Shown piece by piece: positions 61,159-64,000 of a DNA stretch of 64,000 nt. Origin of the DNA: Onchocerca lupi (taxonomy: Eukaryota > Nematoda > Chromadorea > Rhabditida > Onchocercidae); assembly GCA_028564675.1 (NCBI GenBank), contig JAOVVO010000006.1, positions 1 through 64,000 on the forward strand. Direction: 5' to 3'. The position numbers and the translations under genes were made by a program. Each line of letters opens with the position of its first letter. The stretch's first letter is position 1. Under the pieces are notes generated by a model. The model ran no database searches, was not told the DNA's origin, and was given only the letters and a program-made list of their open reading frames with translations.

Positions 61159-64000
61159 ATGGCTTCAACTGGTAAGTCTCAGAATTCTCGGTGACTTTTA
61201 GCAAATCGTCCACTTCTATACTATGCTTAAATTCGGTCTAAATATAATTTGATAGGAATTTTTAAGAAATAATATTTTTGAAAACTGAAATTAACTTCTA
61301 AATTAACTTTATTCTTTCTTTACAATATTCCCATAAATGAAATTATTTTGTTCAATTATATTTAATTAATTAGTGGTGGGAAAGTTCAATTATATTTAAT
61401 TGAATGAAATTCTAAATCATAGTTTTAATCAATTCCATATTTATGTTTGGCAATTAGTACATTTTAAATATAATTGGATAACAAGTTTCAAGTTACATCT
61501 AATTAGGATTTATGAATTTTTCAACATCTTAAAATAGACCTAATAGACCTATTTATTAAATATTTAATTCCAATTTTTTTGTAATTTTAATTGGTTAAAG
61601 ATATATATTCAAATTAGTGTTGTATTCAAATGAGAATCAAATTAAATCTTTGATATATTCAAATTAATATTGTTAAATTGACTTGTTATGTTTTGATGAT
61701 CTGCTAAATTTTGCTTTTAGAAAGTTTAGTTTCATGATTTAATTATTTCAAATGATTAAATCACTGTACTATTCAACATTTCAAAATAGACTTAGTCGAT
61801 TTATTTATTTAGAATTTAATATCTAATTTTGCTGCATCTTTTGTCAGCTAATTAATTATTTATATATTCAAATTAGTAATGATCGAATATAATTAGTATT
61901 GAATATAATTTGTTATGTTCTGGTAATCTGTAGATATTTCTGGGAAATTTAATTGTCATTAATTATTTCATAAGATGAAGTGATTTTACATTTCCAATCC
62001 GTTACGCTCTTGTCCTTCAATTTCATTTTTTTTTTTCGAATTCAAAAAGTAAATATAAGAAAAGAACTGTTTACTTACTGCTGGTAGAACGGATTAGATT
62101 TAAAAAGTAGTAATTAGTGAAATAATCAGGAATTGACTTATAATTTTTCCATATGAGAGTGTAGGAAAATTGGATTATTTAATTACCTAATAGAAATATT
62201 TTATGTTTCTCTATGACATATATGTTTAGTTTTGTAGAAATTCAATTTCTTCATTTAATTATTTTATTTCCATTTAATTTCGTGCCTTCTGAACTTACGT
62301 AATGTTACACAGCGTCTGGCACTTATTTTCCAATAAATTTTAGATTTATTTCAGAAACAATAAATGAAATTTTTAATGGCAAGAAATATTTAAATTTTAT
62401 AATTCATTCATATCTATTGATATGAAAAAAAAAAAAAGAAAATTTTTTATTTACCAATGCCATAAATACTATACTATTACCATCGCTGCACAGCATAAAT
62501 CTTTTTATATTTCTATTTAAAAAAAAAAAAAAGAAAAAAAACATATTAATGATAAGCATAATAATCCATGGCCCAGTTATAGTTTGTTCTTTATTGCTTT
62601 TTTTCTTTAAATTTATTGCTTAATTTTAGCTTTTATCTACTTTTTTATCGATTTTTCTATTGTTATAATTTTTATCGAATTAATAAAAAACTTTTTTGCT
62701 TATTTTGTTAATCTTCCCACATATAGCAAATTAGTCTTTATTTTTTAGAAAACTGTGACGGGACTGTTATAGAAATACCGAAACATAAATATCGTGGCAT
62801 TAATCGAGAACGTAGAAAGAAAATGGCGAAGGTATGTTTCCTTTTGAGTTTATAATAATTGAAATCGTGTTTTTATGAATTTCTAAAGAATGAAATTTTC
62901 GTTTATGGAACTTGATCGAAATAGTTTAATCAAAGTACGACAAAATAGATATTTTTATATCGTGATTTTTGTATTTGTGCAATGTTTTTGAATATATTCA
63001 AGTTGTGAATTTATATGAATTCGAAAAAGATATTCCCCCCCCCCCCATTCGGTTCTGTTAATACTGTTAAAACAGTCGCTGATAGCAGATAACATGATTT
63101 TGAGTGAACAAGTAAATTGTTAAATTTAATTTAGCTTTTCCAAGCAATGATAGCTCATTAGATGATATGTAAGATTGATAGAATTATACGTGTATTATTG
63201 TTATTCCTTAAATATATTTGATATGTATAAGTCTACCTATATATATATTATTCAAAGTATATCAAATTTTTATAATCAATTTCCATTTTGATCTTATGTA
63301 TGTGGATATTTAATCCATCAAAAAAAAAAAAGCCTTGACTATTTAATTTTTTAGTTTTGATTAATCTTTTATTTTGAAGAGGAATATATTTACTCTCAGA
63401 TGTGCTTTTTCATACTTTCAAAATTCTCTTATAAGTAATCTTTCATCGCTCTATTAGGATTATATTTAATGCATGTTGTTTTTTCTGTTTCAAAAGTTTA
63501 GCACTTTTTTTTTTTTACTTTTAGCTTTCTCGTTTTACCTTTCTTCCTTAACTTAGGAAAAAAAGTAACGGCAAAGTTCTTCTCGAATGAAAAGTTAAGC
63601 TATTATTTCATTCGAATCTTATTTTTTTTATTTGTTTGATCACGAATTTATTTATCATTCGCCGATGTTTCTAGAAAACTTTGAGCTGGCCTGTGAAATA
63701 TGTCCATGAAATCAGATCAGAAGCTGTAATTTGGGCTGTTGAGCAAATTCCTTGTCTATGGAATTTAGCATGTGAAGATTATCGGAATAGATCAAAGCGA
63801 CGACAAGGATGGACTACTGTTAGCCGTATGCTTATTCATGATTTTGAAAATAAGGACCTAGCGGAACGTCAAAGTATCGGTTAGTTTCAAAGTTTTTGTT
63901 TTGTTCACTTCTTCAAGATATTAAACTTTTTTTATGGTTTTCAGAGAATTCAGCATATGTGAATCGTCAAAAAATTTTGTTCAAAATTTTTGAAAATCGC
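61159..64000 (+). CDS. MADF-domain (Myb/SANT-like) DNA-binding protein, 5' part
   Basis: MADF domains are Myb-related DNA-binding modules of transcription factors and chromatin regulators. Exons are 61159-61171 (MAST), 62749-62831, 63675-63880 and 63945 to beyond the window; the phases agree. After a basic stretch (KYRGINRERRKKMAK), exons 3-4 read AVIWAVEQIPCLWNLACEDY, RNRSKRRQGWTTVSRML and NRQKILFKIFENR. The aromatic spacing and the E-DYRNRSKRRQGW core are the MADF signature (helix 1 Trp, then LW, then W). The first intron is 1.6 kb and has a run of twelve C at 63035 just after exon 2. The C-terminus, where a BESS domain or other partner region might be, is outside the window. Confidence 0.75.
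63035..63046 (+). repeat. Run of twelve C
   Basis: A C12 homopolymer in intron 2 of the MADF gene, in a region otherwise rich in A and T. It could form G-rich secondary structure on the minus strand, or be a low-confidence assembly position. Confidence 0.85.

Overview
The window is nuclear DNA of a nematode, most likely a parasitic clade III (filarial/spirurid-type) worm. The grounds are a very AT-rich composition, many-exon genes with introns of about 100-700 bp, strong TTTTCAG-type acceptors with loose GT donors, tRNA genes inside introns, and protein families with clear metazoan counterparts. The species call is inference. There is no bacterial operon structure and no CRISPR array.

Layout, left to right. 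(1) 218-3284 +: 3' part of an unrecognised gene that enters from outside the window. (2) 5897-8783 -: secreted, glycosylated protein of 367 aa with no recognised domain. (3) 13641-19540 -: SCYL1-type pseudokinase with HEAT repeats, 799 aa. (4) 21020-24219 -: small two-PDZ protein, 224 aa, with an intronic tRNA-Arg(ACG) and an apparent GC-AG intron. (5) 24934-35979 +: CD36/class B scavenger receptor, 509 aa, whose 5.7 kb sixth intron holds tRNA-Arg(CCT) and the wreck of a Helitron. (6) 37024-37441 -: tiny membrane protein. (7) 37987-46179 -: RNA polymerase III second-largest subunit (POLR3B), 24 exons, 1134 aa. (8) 47516-48423 -: 130 aa protein with a CxxC pair. (9) 50918-55663 +: 803 aa membrane-associated protein with ten 11-residue tandem repeats. 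(10) 57514-60651 -: protein with two C2-like regions, candidate centriolar SAS-1/C2CD3 type. (11) 61159 to the window end +: MADF-domain protein, truncated by the edge.

For the ten models below that are complete in the window, the splice junctions were worked out by hand. Coding lengths of the main models (secreted, SCYL1, PDZ, scavenger receptor, POLR3B, 130 aa, 11-mer protein, C2) each sum to a whole number of codons with no internal stop, which is independent support for the exon lists.

Mobile DNA: a short element family with terminal sequence resembling TCTATATAAATAAAAATGT recurs at about 4.7, 31.4, 33.4, 46.9 and 49.4 kb. Several copies abut a GC-rich hairpin ending in CTAG or CTGG. One copy lies upstream of Helitron Rep/helicase coding remnants on the same strand, so the family is probably non-autonomous Helitron-derived sequence. 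Several minisatellites and short tandem duplications sit in introns and gene flanks.

The genes are functionally mixed: Pol III transcription, Golgi/COPI trafficking, lipid or scavenger uptake, possible centriole assembly. They do not form one pathway.
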